A stretch of DNA of 64,000 nucleotides from Chytridium lagenaria (lineage: Eukaryota; Chytridiomycota; Chytridiomycetes; Chytridiales; Chytridiaceae). Location of the stretch: the NCBI GenBank assembly GCA_025449115.1, contig JAHLKC010000007.1, forward strand, positions 310,001-374,000, read 5' to 3'. The first letter of the stretch is position 1, and every line of letters starts with the position of its first letter. The notes beneath the pieces are model-generated. The model had not been told where the DNA came from. It made no database searches and worked only from the letters and a program-made list of their open reading frames with translations. Positions 1 to 11,003 of the stretch are shown here, one piece after another. The translations under genes were made by a program, and so were the position numbers.

Positions 1-759
1 ACACAGCTATTTTAATCCTACTTCACTTGCATGCTGGAGAAATGTTTCCTCGACACATCTCGTGACAAAACGAAAAACTATATGAATAAAAACATGGATA
101 GGGTGTCTTTGACAAAGAAAAAAACGGTCTAAATATCACAGTCGAGATATATTAATATTGAAAATGGAAAAAGTGGATAAGATAAGCAAAGCAACAAGCG
201 CGAGAGACAAATAAAAAACAACATTAAAAAAATGCTCCCCGCTAAAAATCTATATGAATGCAACATTGTTGCCCATCTCAATCTTCTTTCCGTCGGTCCA
301 CCTCAAAAATATAATCATGTAACAAAAGGCGACTGCCAGCAGCTGCTGCACGGTCAAGATGAGGTACCAAGGAATTTAACAACACGCGTGATTTTCTCAT
401 CAAATTGAATAATAGTGATCTAAAACTGTCAGCATTATCAAGTTCTTTAAAGAAAAGGAGATAGATTTGACAGTATCGGAATATTCAATTGGCGCGGAAA
501 TGCCCATTCGAAACGTTATGCGCGTAGATACGTTTCGACTGTGCCTTAGCAGCGGCTTCCGCATGAAGACCAAAAGTATCGACATTCCGAATCGTGATGA
601 ACACATCATAATTGATTTAAAATCTCGGTTTCCACGCTTCCGGTCCTCAATTGAACATTATGTTCCTCCCATTCGTAGTACTTGTGGTTACCTGAGGGGT
701 ATTATACGTTATAGCAAGAGGAATGAATAACGCCTTGAGCATGTAACTAAGGATGGAGA

Positions 760-827
760 GAACGGAATGGAACGGGCTGTATTCAGGCATGTCTCCGAAC
801 GGAATGGAACGTGCTGTGTTCAGGCAT
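760..827 (+). repeat. Two-copy direct repeat, period 37 bp
   Basis: Copies of about 31 bp at 760-790 and 797-827 differ at only two positions, separated by a 6-bp spacer. Each begins GAACGGAATGGAAC and ends TTCAGGCAT. A simple local duplication with no evident function. Confidence 0.85.
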
Positions 828-1678
828 ATTCTTAAAAGTGGTACGTCATGAGCACGGGGAAAATGGCGACATCGAGAATGACAAGGCGAGACAAATGAGA
901 GGGAGGCAACGAGGAAATATTTGCAGCGTTGTAGACGGAGAGGATGTTACGACCATCGAAGAAAGTGATGGCAAAAAACAAAGGCGACAAAGATTAACTA
1001 CATACCCCATAAAGATCTCGCTAACATATTCGGCAATCTTTACTGTCACCTACAGACGGATAGAACTTGACAATAATGATAGCGGAAATGTAGGCGAGAA
1101 GGTTATCGGTGATGGCGTTCACGCCCGGTATAATCTTTAAAGAATGTGGAAACTTAAGGACTAATGAGGGAGGACACTAGAACGAACCTAAGGTTTACTC
1201 ACCTAGAGAACTTCTCGGTGTTCGCCGTCTAGAGAACGACATGACGAATAATTTGGTTGAAGGGCTGATTTCACGACAATATCCCTACGAATACGTTAAA
1301 CGTGATCCATAATAGCGGGACCAGGCATGGAGTTATCAGCACGGTCCTCGTGGTTCGTGGCAATATAATCCGGATAGCAAATAGAAGGAAGAGGCTTAAC
1401 CTTCATTTCGCTGTCTTTGGATATCGTACTCAAGACCTTTGCCTTCGTCATAGCATCGGCGAGGTTTGCACAATCCCAACCTCCAATAACGAGGTAGTTA
1501 AAAGTTGACCATGCAGGGAGAATCCGTGCTCTCGTCCAAACCAAGCTTAAGGGTAGACGATTGAGTGACAGAGCCACTGCAGTTAGTATTTTAAGGTCTC
1601 CTTTGTACGCCAAGTGATGTTGCGGCGGTTGGAGATGATGGAGGCGGTTTGAGTCTCCACTGTTGTGTCTACATCTAA

Positions 1679-1719
1679 ATTTTGAGAGTAAAACCACCAA
1701 TTTTGAGAGTAAAACCACC
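1679..1719 (+). repeat. Two-copy tandem repeat, period 21 bp
   Basis: A 20-bp unit (ATTTTGAGAGTAAAACCACC) occurs at 1679-1698 and again, identical, at 1700-1719. It lies within the weakly coding 1296-1856 stretch and, read as codons, would repeat 7 residues. Confidence 0.85.
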
Positions 1720-2173
1720 TCCGATAGAACTGGCACCGATTCCTGAAGAGGAGGGACAATGTTGGCCAAATTCCCGACAGATTCCTTCTTTGTAATAACA
1801 ATCCTCTCGATATGTCTCCTCATAATTGCCGTCTTTGCTGGGTAAGAGGCTTCCATTTTCTTTACGATTTAATAACCCTTTCCAAATTCTTGAATACAGA
1901 TCTGTGTTGATATACATTTAAAAACAACAATGAAAGATATTGATCACTAGGTACAGACATACCCCGTTCTCAACATAAATACAAGTACGAAAGAAAAGCA
2001 AGCCAGAAATGATGATAAGTAGAAACAGAGGAATGTGTTTTGATAAAGTGCTTGCGATGGTATGCGATGAAAAAAAAACAACATATATAAACAACATAAA
2101 GATAAAATAAAACATCAAGGTACATGTGTCAAGAAAAATTAAATGGGCATGCGTCAGACCAACAAATAACCAA

Positions 2174-4601
2174 TCACCTCACCCTAACCACGATAGCATC
2201 ATGATCAGTCCCAGGCGCAGAACGTGCAGCATCAAGCACCGAAGCATCCACAAAACAAACCCCTTCCTCAGTCCCAGGATCCCTCACTAAAATCCCATCC
2301 GTTTCAGGATCATACCCAATCAACAACACATAATGCCCCATAAAATCATCTGCGCTTGTCGGCGAATCCGGTGCCGATACAGCCTCAAAGCAGGCGAAGG
2401 TGTCCGTCCACGCGTCACCATGTTTGTTGCTTGATATGATGATGCTCCTAACGGCGTGGAGGGTGATCGGTGGGGTATGCCTGAACGTCCAAGCTTGGAA
2501 GGCGAGTGTGCTTGAACTGGAGTGATGGAGTTTCTTCTTGCCGCCATACCGAGTGGCGGACGTTGCGGACTGGCACCTCCATTTATGGATCCACGTCGAA
2601 CGTTTACGTTAGGGGAGGTGGGTCCAAGAGTCTCTCGGGTGATTCCACCACCACCATCCCACCATTCGGTCGGTTTGACCAGGGAGGAGTGACATCCCAC
2701 TACCATCGTTCGGAAGTGGGGCATACATCCACGAAAAGGCAGTGTTCCAGATACCGGCTGGTCGATCCTTCTCAGCATAAACGCTCGGTGTTACCGACTG
2801 TGTGGCAAAACTCTCGATATCCTCATCCACCTCCTCAAGAACAGGCGAAACAATGTCATGCAACCCATCTCCATCGGTAGTGACAGTCTTACCAGCTTCG
2901 CCAGTAAAAAACACAGAACCAAGTAGAGGAGTAAGGAAGAACTGTGACGGTTGTTTAGAAGGTGATGAGCCTACCGATGGCCTGCGAATCACTGGAAGAG
3001 TATCAAGCGCGCCATTCCTGCTATCGTCTGAGCTTCTAGAGTTTCGTCGATCTTCAGGCGGAGTCTGGGGTGGAGACATTGTAGGCCCAAAGATGCTGGG
3101 AAGTCCATTATTGACAGTAGCATCGTCTACCCTATGACCTCTGTAAGCATCCAAAGAGGACCTACGAAGATCTCCAGCGCCAGACATTGGTGGATTGTAG
3201 TGATGATCGCCATACGCAGAGGGAGTATGCATCCTCATCTGGCGGCGACCTTCCTCAATCTGAGTTACAGAAGGCTGCAAAACAACGTCAATGAGACTGA
3301 AAAATAAAATAAAACAATTCTAAACACTCACGTTATACTCCTTGCTACCACTAAACCATCCAAAGAAAGAACTCACAAGACCGGTAACACCCGCAGAAGT
3401 CTCATTATTTTGAGCCTACGCAACAAGATATTTTAGATATTGCGATAGAGATAACAATTGTTCACTGTATACATACCTGTCCAAGCAACGGTGCCGATTC
3501 TCCCAGCCCATCCATCGATCCCGTATGTCTTCTTACTCTACCGACCCCATTCGGGGCCCCATCATTGTCCAAAGCACCATACAAAGATGTATTACCTCCC
3601 TCTTCCGCCGCCACAGCAGCACCAGCAAACTCTGCCTGCATTCTAGTATACCCGCTCTCGGTATCCACTGCCTCCTCATGATGCCGAGAAGACATTACAG
3701 GAGATGATACAGGTGACGAAGGTGTTGGAAGGCAGCATCCAAAGACGTTACGGAATGCCCCTTTGAAATAGCCAGGACTTGAGCTGTCACAGTGGCGTTT
3801 TGAGGTAGGGTCAGACTCTGTAACCACGGGGTTACGAAGACACAGGTATTTCGAGTAATAGCTGAGATAATTATCGGCAGTTCCAGCTATAGCACTAGAT
3901 CGCAAATTCCTCTTCTTCCCCAAAATGAGTTCGCCAGTCTTTAATGCAGAGGACGTGGAAGTGGAGACGTCGTTTTTTGGAAAAGGAGGTGATGGGACGG
4001 GAAAATGGTGATGATGATGAACCGTGATGTCTCGAACAAACACGGCACTTGAGTTTACGAAGGTTGACGAGGATGAGAATGGCGTAATGTTCGGAAAGCA
4101 GAAAGCGTCTCATATCCTCCATTGATAGGACCATGGGAACGACGCGGACACCAAAATCCTGAGCTTCAGCAAACAGAGAGTGGATCCTGCGACGATCATT
4201 GGAGATCGACTCACGATAAAAATGCTTCCCAGTGTACTGAAGGTTAACTCCGATATACGATGTGTAGAAGGCTGCATTCATTTGGAAGTAGAGGTTAGCG
4301 TACTCAAGAGTCGAAGAACGGGGAGGTGGGAGTACTCACTAAAGTCATCAATGCCGAAATGACGCATGATGTAAGCCAAATCAATCGTCCAAACCGATTC
4401 GCCCGCACCAGAGGCTTCCATGATGGTTCGAAGAGAGAGCGGATTTGTTTTCGTGGGATCATCTGCAATGAGCCCCGAGTTATGTGCACCTGCTAGTACC
4501 ATTGCAAGGCATGCAAGGCCACAATCCCAGCTGTCGAGTTGAGTGACATGAGGGACGGTATGCGCGAGCCGAGGTAAGACGGTGGGAAGTTTTCGCTTCA
4601 T
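2174..4601 (-). CDS. GUCD1: GUCD1-like protein (PF09778 family), papain/C39-like fold, with long disordered insert
   Basis: The first exon (4340-4601) encodes a start followed by VPHVTQLDSWDCGLACLAMV, the Gln/Asp-Cys-Gly-Leu-Ala-Cys motif of GUCD1-type proteins, which resembles C39/papain-like cysteine peptidases. A clear intron (4272-4339, GTGAGT...ATGCAG) leads to AFYTSYIGVNLQYTGKHFY and, further on, AILILVN. The end of the gene (about 2174-2345) encodes DDFMGHYVLLIGYDPETDG then VRDPGTEEG, the conserved Gly-His-Tyr/Phe C-terminal block. Between these blocks lie some 1.6 kb of Ser/Pro/Arg-rich, low-complexity coding sequence spread over several frames, at least one intron (near 3290-3475) and probably base-level indels. 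In animals the core protein is about 240 residues, so this one is much enlarged. Despite the family name, guanylyl cyclase activity is not established. The start is the first Met before the conserved block. Confidence 0.8.
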
Positions 4602-6717
4602 CTGCGACGAAAGATCGTTGGCAGGTAAAAGGTGATTCTTTTAGTAAGCTCTAGAAGGGTGATGCTTTTCAGCTTTGAGATCACAGACTAGAGTGCATTC
4701 GCTCCCTACAACAATGGGTTTTGAGAGCTCTGTGGCGTAGTTCTGCTTGCTTGAAAGCTCAGTGCAAGGCGTGAGTTAAGTAATCCGATGCTAAGGAGTA
4801 CAGGAGAGAGGGGACGGTGATGGTGGATGCTGATGGATGGATGCGATTCGAGGGGAGGTGAGTGCGTGATGTAGACACACTACCACAAAGTTCGTTGGAG
4901 ATGCGAATAAAAACGAGTCAAGTCGACGATCACCCCTGTTCAAAATTGGGGCGGGCAGAGAATTTTTTCTCAGTCTGGGATTTGCCGGATGATGACGACG
5001 ATTGCGGATGCGATGTGGTTGGGGAGCAAAGGTAGCGAGCTAGGGAGCTAGTGAGAAGTGATGACAGGACGTCTAGGCGGGAAAAGGGCGGGGGGGTGTG
5101 ATGCTGTAGTTCTGTTGTCAATTTAATTGAATGCTGAATGGACTGTTGAAGTGCTGGATTCAAATATTTGGCGACTCAAAACAGGCTCCTTGCCCTTCCA
5201 ACCCCTTACTATTTTGCTTGAGCCTGAAAAACAGGGGGGGGTGAAGATACTGTGATTTCATTTGCATCACTTTCGCTCAGCTCATTTGCCGAAATCATAA
5301 CAACACGCTCCTTTTTACGATTGGATGGGCTTGCTGGAATGAACGTTTGCGCAGTTTTTGTTTTGATGTCAGATGGACGAATAGCCGTTGGATCAGTATG
5401 GGTTATTGCCAAAAACATTCCAAGGGGGGTAGGTTGGTAGGCCTTCTTGGCCCCCCTCGTCGTTTCAATTTTTGGGTTGTCGTTTCAGTTTTGTTAGTAG
5501 CAGAAGAGATGACAAGGGGGCAAAAATCATTGGTATCGGCGATTGAATAGGTTTCAGGTGTCTTTGGCGAAGGCAGATGTTGTAATGGTTTGACGTCTCG
5601 TGAGAAGCGGCGATGCTCTAGAGTCACGCGCTAGTGAGATATTTGGCGTTGGCCCCATCACGGTTCCATGTCGCATGGCCCAAAAATCATTCGTAGAGAA
5701 ACAATAGCTTTTCTAAAGTAGACCTCGTTTACCTTTTCTACATGTTCAATGTTCATCCGTCTTCTTCCCATAAACGTTAAAATTTCAATTTGTACAGATG
5801 GAGACATCATCTGAAATTTGACATCCGATATCCATTATCTTTATTATAGTCAAGGAGCTATATTCGCGAAACCTTTTTATCTTGCACATAATTTATATAT
5901 CACGAAATCCGTTCATTTTTACCTTAACAAAAAGGGGGAAGAACAAACCAACTTCATTCAATGTCAACTTTCTATTACATTATTCTTGATACCCATTTTC
6001 GCACGAAAACATGAAAGGGTGTAAAACCGCGTTACATTTAAAATCGTTCAATTGTTCACTAGTCTTTATTCCGTTTTCCCTCTTTTGTCGAATTCGTGAA
6101 ACGTTTTCATCTTGCGCATCTTATATATCACGAAATCCGGTTTCCTTTATCTATCTCACCAAAAGTGAACGAAAAAAAAAAAAAACATACCAAAAACGGC
6201 CGTGTTAAAAAGAAAGAATCTTAAAGTAATAATACGCTTTGGAGCGAATGTGTTTCTGAAACATTAGAAGAAAAAAAAAATGTATTCTTTAAAGTCCTGT
6301 TACGAACGAGAAACTCCCAATGACACGGGTACTTTCCAAGTTGGAATACATTAAACATTGTTATTTGAAAGGCCATTGAGATAAAAAAAAACAACCGTGG
6401 GTCTGTCTCTGAGGATCTTTTATTTGAAAAGCAATTGGAAGAAATAAAGATGTTTTCTGAGAGGTTCTTTTTCTCGATATATTTCAATATCATTTCGACA
6501 CAACTTGGGTTTTTTTTGCAAGCCCACAACCTTCCTCAAACACCAACCAAAATAACAAAACCAAAAGAAAAATCGTTTCCCCAAGGGAAAAAAAAAAACC
6601 GATGATGGGGTTTTGGAAAAAAGCCCTCGTTCAACAAATACACACGAAAAAAGATAACATAAAAAAAAGAAAACTGATACCGACGCGTAGGGATAAAAAA
6701 AAAAAAGTCGGGTGATA
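4602..6717. other. Intergenic stretch, no gene recognised
   Basis: Several short open frames (for example minus 4930-5163 and 5403-5627, plus 5818-6024) overlap on both strands and none shows a recognisable domain. The part from 6150 to 6715 is dominated by A-runs on the plus strand, lying downstream of gene A's stop. A diverged direct repeat is listed separately. Confidence 0.5.
5862..6140 (+). repeat. Diverged direct repeat pair, about 50 bp, 230 bp apart
   Basis: The segment 5862-5911 (starting ATTCGCGAAACCTTTTTATC) recurs at about 6092-6140 (ATTCGTGAAACGTTTTCATC). The copies share TTATATATCACGAAATCCG near their ends. Similarity weakens outside. This may be an old tandem duplication. Confidence 0.7.
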
Positions 6718-9066
6718 TTAAGCAATCAAAGTCTTGCTAAACTTTTGAACGACAGCCTGCTCCACCGACAGAACCGACACATTCCCATCTCCCAAAATGG
6801 CCGCCGACTTTCCAATAAAGATGCTCCCGGGGGTCGTGTAACCACCTCCTCTTCCAAACCAAGATCCAAGGTTCTTGCCGGTGGTGGCGTTAAAGTACAC
6901 CAACTGGTTGCTCTGAACAACGGCAAACGTGTCGGCACCGGAAGCGCGGCGATCGAGTCCAAGGAGAAGGCGTTTTCGAGGAGGACGGAGGAGGTGATGG
7001 TGAAGGTGGTGGGGTTGATGACGGAGACTTTGTAGCCTTGTTGGTAGACGTAGGAGACGGCGAGGAGGGTGGTGGGGGTGGCGGAGAGGACAGAGGTGTT
7101 GTCGGTCATGCCGAGGGCGGCGACAAAGACTCCCGAGGCGGTGAATTTGAGAATGCGGTTGTTGCAAGAGTCGGCGATGAAGAGGAGGTCGGAGACGGTG
7201 GCAAAGTCGGCAGAGTAGCAGATGGTGGAGCCATCAAAGACGACAGAGGGGCTGAGTGAGAGGACGCCAGAGTCGGCAAAAGAGGTGTCCTGATGGAGGG
7301 GGAAAGAGTTGTAAAGTGGGTTAGAAGAAGTGGTGAGGGTGGGTTTGGTTAGGGTGGTACTTACGAGAGAGCCGTCGGCGTTGAAGAGGTAAAGCTTGGA
7401 TTGCTGGGTCAATGCGTAGACTTTACCAGAGGCAAGAGGGGTGAACGAGTCAATGTACTCGTAAGAGTCGGGTCCACTGTTGGGGGTCTTGTAGAGCACC
7501 TCGGCATCATCTAAAACAAAAATCGAAATGTCAGCATAAAGCATCAACGTCAAGAGATGAGAAAAAAAAAAAGGTTAACACTTTACCAGCAGTGCCGAAA
7601 GCAGAGTACTTGGCGATGACGCCCTTGTCCCAACCGACAAAGAACTTGTCTCCAAGAGTAGCGGTAGCCCAGGCGGACATACGGTCGGGGTAACCAGCAG
7701 GCACCTTGGGCATCCACTGCTCAAGGAACTTCAACTTGTTCACAACATTAAAGGGAATCCTGACATCAATGACATCGGGTCCACCGGCAACCGCAACCTT
7801 AACTTCAAGGAAGTGCTTTCCGTTTCCAAGCTTCTGGGAGTCGATAAAGATGGAAGTCTCGGCAAAGTCACCGGTGCCGTCAATGCGATGACGGGCGACA
7901 CCAAGAGGGAGGTCAGAGGTGAAGCGAGCAGCGACGGTGGAGACACCGGTGAGACCTGTGGTGATGAGTTCGTCGTTACCTTCAATGACATAGGTGGGGG
8001 CGAGGGTGCGCTTGTAGTTGGCGCCAAAGTTGTTCAGCCAGGAGTTTGCGGGCTTGAATTGAACGGCGTAGATGACATTGGCGGGGAGGTGGTGGAAGGG
8101 GCAGTGATGGGGAACTTCCAGGACCAGGTGTCGTTAGCGACAACGGGAACAGCAGGGCTGTCGGTAAAAGTGGCCCACTAATGTAAAGTAAGTACATGTC
8201 AGATATTTACAAAATTGTAGAAAAAGTTTGGATTTCTTACATTGTCAGCGGTCCACCGGATTTGGAGGTTACCAGACTTGTAGTCAGCGGAACGGTCAGC
8301 AGAAAAGGTACGAACAGATCCGGTCAACTCAATCTTTTTGGAACCCGCGTCGTAAGAAACACCATCGCCAAGGAACAAGATGGGTGCCTTCTTGGAAGCC
8401 TTGTTGTCTAGAGAAACATGAATAAATAAAACGTAACGGGTTCAAAACATGGCTCTTCCCATTCAAAAAGGGCGACAGCAGTATTTACAAGGGAAAAGAA
8501 TAAAAAAAAAAAAAAGCACTTACAGATGTAGTAGTTGTTCAAAGGATCCCAAGACCTGGGTCCGCCGTTGAAAGAAGCAAACGCGGCAACCTCGTACTCC
8601 ACGACGGGCTCTTGGTTGCTCCTCTGTCCGAGCTGGAGATCAATCTTCCAGTGCTCGTATCCATTGTCCAAATTTTCAACATACGAACCAAACGCCTCGT
8701 AGCTGGACGCCCAGCTGCTGTTGGAGAATCGGATTCCAACAACCTAGATAAAGAGTAAGTGAGCACTAGAGTAAAGATGTCGAAATATGAATTTGGGGAG
8801 AAGGATAAACAGAAAAATGAGCGATAGAGTACCTTGTTATAGGCCTTGTTCTTGACGGCCAATGACACTGAAATGTTCTTGTCGTAGACGGCGTATCCGT
8901 ACCTTCCCCACAAGAACTTTTCTACGTGGGAGGTAGCAATAACGTGAGCGTCATTGGTACCATAAGGAAACTCAATGTCAACGCTTGCACGGGGTTGAAG
9001 GGCATGAGGGGCAGCAGATGCTGATGCAGCGAGGAGGCCAACAATAAAGCTGGTGAGTGAGAGCAT
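6718..9066 (-). CDS. Paralogue A: secreted CBM21-like / NHL beta-propeller protein
   Basis: A signal peptide (MLSLTSFIVGLLAASASAA) is followed by a CBM21-like domain (VSLAVKNKAYNK, VGIRFSNSSW, then WDPLNNYY), a second CBM21-like unit (SVRTFSADRSADYKSGN), a beta-sandwich-like segment, and a C-terminal region with NHL-propeller character (LFIADSCNNRILKF). Exons are 8833-9066, 8524-8743, 8241-8407, 7587-8177 and 6718-7510. Two frame breaks are seen: one near 8075-8090, where TAPSTTSP should continue into ANVIYAVQFKP, and one near 6950, before GADTFAVV. With one missing base at each, the exon sum becomes a multiple of three (about 668 residues). CBM21 domains bind starch or glycogen-type alpha-glucans. 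The combination with an NHL propeller suggests an extracellular scaffold or wall protein rather than an enzyme. No catalytic domain is visible. The start is the first Met and lies 67 bp below a TATA box. Confidence 0.8.
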
Positions 9067-9132
9067 TATCTAATGGTGAGGAATGAGGATTCTGATAGAA
9101 AGCGAGGGGGGAGGTGGGGATGAGGTGTTTAG

Positions 9133-9149
9133 TATTTATAGTCGTGTGA
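9133..9149 (-). promoter_or_regulatory. Core promoter of paralogue A (CACACGACTATAAATA)
   Basis: On the minus strand CACACGAC is followed directly by TATAAATA. The downstream edge of the TATA lies 67 bp before the start codon at 9066. The same layout and spacing occur before B, C, D and the tyrosinase gene. Confidence 0.7.
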
Positions 9150-9194
9150 GTGATGAGTTGGGCTTTACAACGTGGGTGAACGCCCCACCTGGTT

Positions 9195-10770
9195 TTCAAT
9201 AATTATAATTAATCAGTTATATATTATTATAGTACAGAGTACAGTACTCCATAATAGTATTCATTTTTCATTTTCATCCATCTTTCAGTACTCTATGTTA
9301 TTTATTTATTTTTAATAATAATTATTAATAAAAGACGCGGTCTACTCTGTTTAAAGAGAAGAAGAAGAAGAAGAAGAAGAAGAAAGAGAAGAAGAAAGAG
9401 AAGAAAGAGAAGAAAGAGATTTTAAATAATAATTATATATTATAATAGAAAAAAAGAAGAGAGAAAAGAAATGGGCCCTCCTTTTTCCATGATATAAATC
9501 ACTATAAAGACGATAATCCATCTATTTTATATATCATCTAAAGATGGATGGTATTATAATAATAAACACCATGGATGGATTAATACTATTATAATAATAA
9601 TATATGATTAAAATAGAAAAGGTAGAAAAAAGGGTTTCCATCTGTCTGTACTACATCCATTGCTAGAGTGTGACAGACCACACACACCCTTTTTCATATT
9701 ATGTTTATTCTTCTTATTAATATATAATACCCTAATGCGGGACTGGGTTCACTCACTCACTGGGGTGATTGATCGATAATAGTTTATTTATTTATTTATT
9801 TATTAATTTTACCTAAAAAGTATAATATTAGATGAATAATAAGAGAGAAGAAAGGCGCAGAGATGGGCTGTTTCTTTTATTTATTTATTTATTCTTCTTC
9901 TTCTTCTCATTGCACTGCCCTAATATAATAATAGTAATTAATAATAATAAATAAGAGTGAATGAGTCATTATAATATTTATATTTTAATAAATAAATAAA
10001 GACATCTCCTCTCATCAATCTCCCTCCCCCTCATGAATAATATATTATAATAATATACATCCATCTCCTCATAATAAATAAAATATATAACCATAAAAGG
10101 AAATCTTCATATTACATAATAAAAATGATTGAGTATTCTACATCGATGATAACTCATTATAAATAATTGTAATATTAATAATAATAACTTTATATGTATG
10201 TGATGCGTGGTCATTCATTCATTCATTATTTCACTTCAATAATAATACTTTATTCAATCATGGGGGACACACACCGTCATACCTGTGTATAAATATTTAT
10301 ATGTATATGAATTCATAATCTAAATATATAAATATAAATATTACTAATAACAATAATAACAATGTGGGGGTGGGAGCAATGAGCATGCTTGATTCATATC
10401 AATGACAAGCATTCACTAATATAAATATAATAATTTAATTAATTTATTTTATTTATTTACGTGTTGTTGCTTATTAAAAATATTCATTTCATTCTAATCC
10501 ATAATATTTATGTATCATCAAAAGAGGTCCCACCGCCAACTCTAGTAAATGAAGAATTACTTGTTTTGTGATTATCCAAAATCATAAAGCCTGCATGAAT
10601 GAGCAAGCACACAAGAATTCAAACAACATCATTCTTCTAAAGAATAATACCATTTATTTATCAAACATCATATATTTATTTTCCCGTATCAATGGATGAG
10701 GTCCTTTAACGGGCTCACCACAAGAGTGTTTAAAAGGTCTCAAAAATACAGTTACAATGTGAGGTCGCAA
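9195..10770. other. AT-rich intergenic block of about 1.6 kb
   Basis: No coding signal on either strand. The sequence is mostly AT dinucleotide- and TTTA/TAATAA-type low complexity with short microsatellites and scattered ATTCATTC repeats. It separates paralogues A and B. The adjacent stretch 10780-11003 is purine-rich and lies just downstream of the stop codon of B. Confidence 0.7.
9355..9420 (+). repeat. GAA-type microsatellite
   Basis: An uninterrupted run of about ten GAA/AAG units is followed by degenerate AAAGAG units, ending at GAAAGAGAT. This is simple-sequence DNA in the AT-rich spacer. Confidence 0.9.
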
Positions 10771-11003
10771 GGGGTGTTTTCAAGGGGAGAAAAAAAAAAG
10801 TACAACAAAAAGCGAACCGAACAAGCAAAAAAAAAGGGGGGGTGAGGGTGTGGGGGAGGGGTAGGAGGGCATCAACAAATAGAAAAAAGAAAATAGGATA
10901 CAAAAAAACTGGAAGAGGTGCTCAATACAACCCGAAAAAAAGAAAAAAGATAAAAAGAAGGGATCGTTCAAAACAATCCTTTTCTTCCCTTTTTTTTTTT
11001 TTT

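Larger units (their letters stand above)
1..2173. other. Left flank without a recognisable gene
   Basis: I see no gene I can name here. The longest open stretch is on the minus strand at about 1296-1856 (186 codons). Parts of it read like protein, but adjacent frames do so as well and no family is recognisable. It could be a decayed gene or one with unresolved introns. Short plus-strand open frames at 467-730 and 811-1140 have no recognisable content. Two small tandem duplications lie inside (listed separately). The 3' part, about 1860-2150, is AT-rich. Confidence 0.4.

Noticed and set aside
1296..1856. A confident gene on the minus strand
   Set aside because: The frame has no recognisable domain and neighbouring frames also look partly coding; recorded only as a possible remnant.
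2174..4601. Calling the GUCD1-like gene a guanylyl cyclase
   Set aside because: The family name is historical; the conserved residues resemble a cysteine-peptidase fold and no nucleotide-cyclase motif is present.
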